From: Methanoregula sp.
Lineage (GTDB): Archaea; Halobacteriota; Methanomicrobia; Methanomicrobiales; Methanospirillaceae
Assembly: GCA_003157895.1 (NCBI GenBank)
Contig: PMKW01000022.1
Span: 4,465-10,204, forward strand
Direction: 5' to 3'
Length of the DNA: 5,740 nt
A model generated the notes under the pieces. The model was not told the origin of the DNA. It saw nothing but the letters and a program-made list of their open reading frames with translations, and ran no database searches. Shown here piece by piece: positions 5,541-5,740 of the stretch. The translations under genes were made by a program, and so were the position numbers. How positions within the stretch are numbered: the stretch's first letter is position 1; each line of letters opens with the position of its first letter.

Positions 5541-5740
5541 CAATCAGACTTCGATTTTCATTTTTCAAGCAAACCCTGATTGAAAAATTTTCAGCAGACC
5601 TTGCTTGAAAAAATTCAAGCGACCTTTGATTGAAAACCGGTTGCCGGATGGATTGCTCCGTCATAAAACCCGGATTGTTGCTGCTGAGGATCAGCTTAAC
5701 TTTTTGCAGGCAAACCTTGATTGAAATTTTTTCAGCAGAC
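5541..5740. repeat. Degenerate tandem array of about 26-nt AT-rich units
   Basis: Units with the rough form TTTTTCARGCARACCTTGATTGAAAA recur at 5561-5587, 5588-5613, 5614-5636 and 5701-5726, with a truncated unit at 5727-5740 and a weaker one at about 5541-5560. The core GATTGAAA occurs at 5578, 5628 and 5719 within the array, plus once at 5520 in the palindrome; 5603 has GCTTGAAA. Bases 5561-5599 and 5701-5740 form a direct repeat of 39/40 nt that matches at all but four positions plus one inserted base. The array continues past the window edge. Units abut and vary, so it is not a CRISPR array. Confidence 0.7.
5603..5620. repeat. Perfect 7-bp stem with AAAA loop inside the repeat array
   Basis: GCTTGAA (5603-5609) and TTCAAGC (5614-5620) are exact complements around AAAA. 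GCTTGAAAAA (5603-5612) is also the exact complement of TTTTTCAAGC (5561-5570), so two mutually exclusive pairings are possible. Confidence 0.6.

Larger units (their letters stand above)
5250..5740. other. Non-coding region with promoter, palindrome and repeats
   Basis: No convincing gene is seen over about 490 bases. Open frames on the minus strand (for example 5293-5664) have no Shine-Dalgarno and an odd composition rich in Arg, Phe and Cys, explained by the repeats they cross. Bases 5250-5340 hold the presumed leader and promoter of the leftward locus. Bases 5341-5500 are of mixed composition without a recognisable RNA gene; a TTTTGCAAAA palindrome at 5406-5415 lies between TCCCG (5396-5400) and CGGGA (5417-5421). 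Bases 5501-5740 carry a 24-bp palindrome and a degenerate repeat array. GC falls to about one third in 5561-5620. Confidence 0.6.

Noticed and set aside
5293..5664. 123-codon minus-strand open frame
   Set aside because: It has no Shine-Dalgarno, an unusual Arg/Phe/Cys-rich composition, and it crosses both the palindrome and part of the repeat array, which explains its content (a run of alternating R and D from the GATC-rich palindrome).
5541..5740. Possible CRISPR array, because the units contain GATTGAAA, reminiscent of the 3' end of many CRISPR repeats
   Set aside because: Units are only about 26 nt, vary in sequence and abut without unique spacers. There are no cas genes in the window.

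Overview
The window looks like chromosomal DNA of a methanogenic archaeon, most likely Methanomicrobiales (Methanoregula-like). This is an inference from gene content and signals, not from a marker gene. The pointers are a Yip1-type membrane protein next to a membrane-anchored Ig-like (COG1361-style) surface protein and a MacB/LolD-type ABC exporter, Shine-Dalgarno sequences of the GGAG/AGGAGGTGA type, and TTTATT-like TATA elements instead of bacterial -35/-10 boxes.

Region 1 (1-3703, + strand) is one compact operon of four genes: a Yip1-family multi-pass protein whose 5' end lies outside the window, a secreted protein with a C-terminal anchor, an ABC ATPase and an FtsX/MacB-type permease. 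The junctions are TAAATG, GTGA (4-nt overlap) and ATGA (4-nt overlap), so the genes are almost certainly co-transcribed and translationally coupled. The ATPase and permease form a type VII-like (MacB/LolCDE) ABC system. The surface protein is a candidate extracytoplasmic partner and the Yip1 protein a membrane accessory. The substrate is unknown. A pyrimidine tract at 3711-3725 probably ends the transcript.

Region 2 (3704-4660) holds a single class I SAM-dependent methyltransferase gene with its own TATA-like element, possibly translated from a nearly leaderless mRNA. It ends in a strong GC hairpin shared with the convergent gene.

Region 3 (4686-about 5340, - strand) is a GC-rich small-gene locus. 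A TATA-like element near 5330 precedes a 24-codon ORF with a good Shine-Dalgarno, which overlaps the start of a roughly 167-residue gene of unknown function. That gene is broken by an apparent one-base frameshift near 5126-5131.

Region 4 (about 5340-5740) has no convincing gene. It is AT-rich towards its end and carries a near-perfect 24-bp palindrome (5501-5524), then a degenerate array of roughly 26-nt units built around GATTGAAA and TTCARGC, including a 39/40-nt direct repeat that runs off the window edge. I found no complete novel defence or mobile system. The least explained parts are the frameshifted gene with its small upstream ORF and the repeat region.
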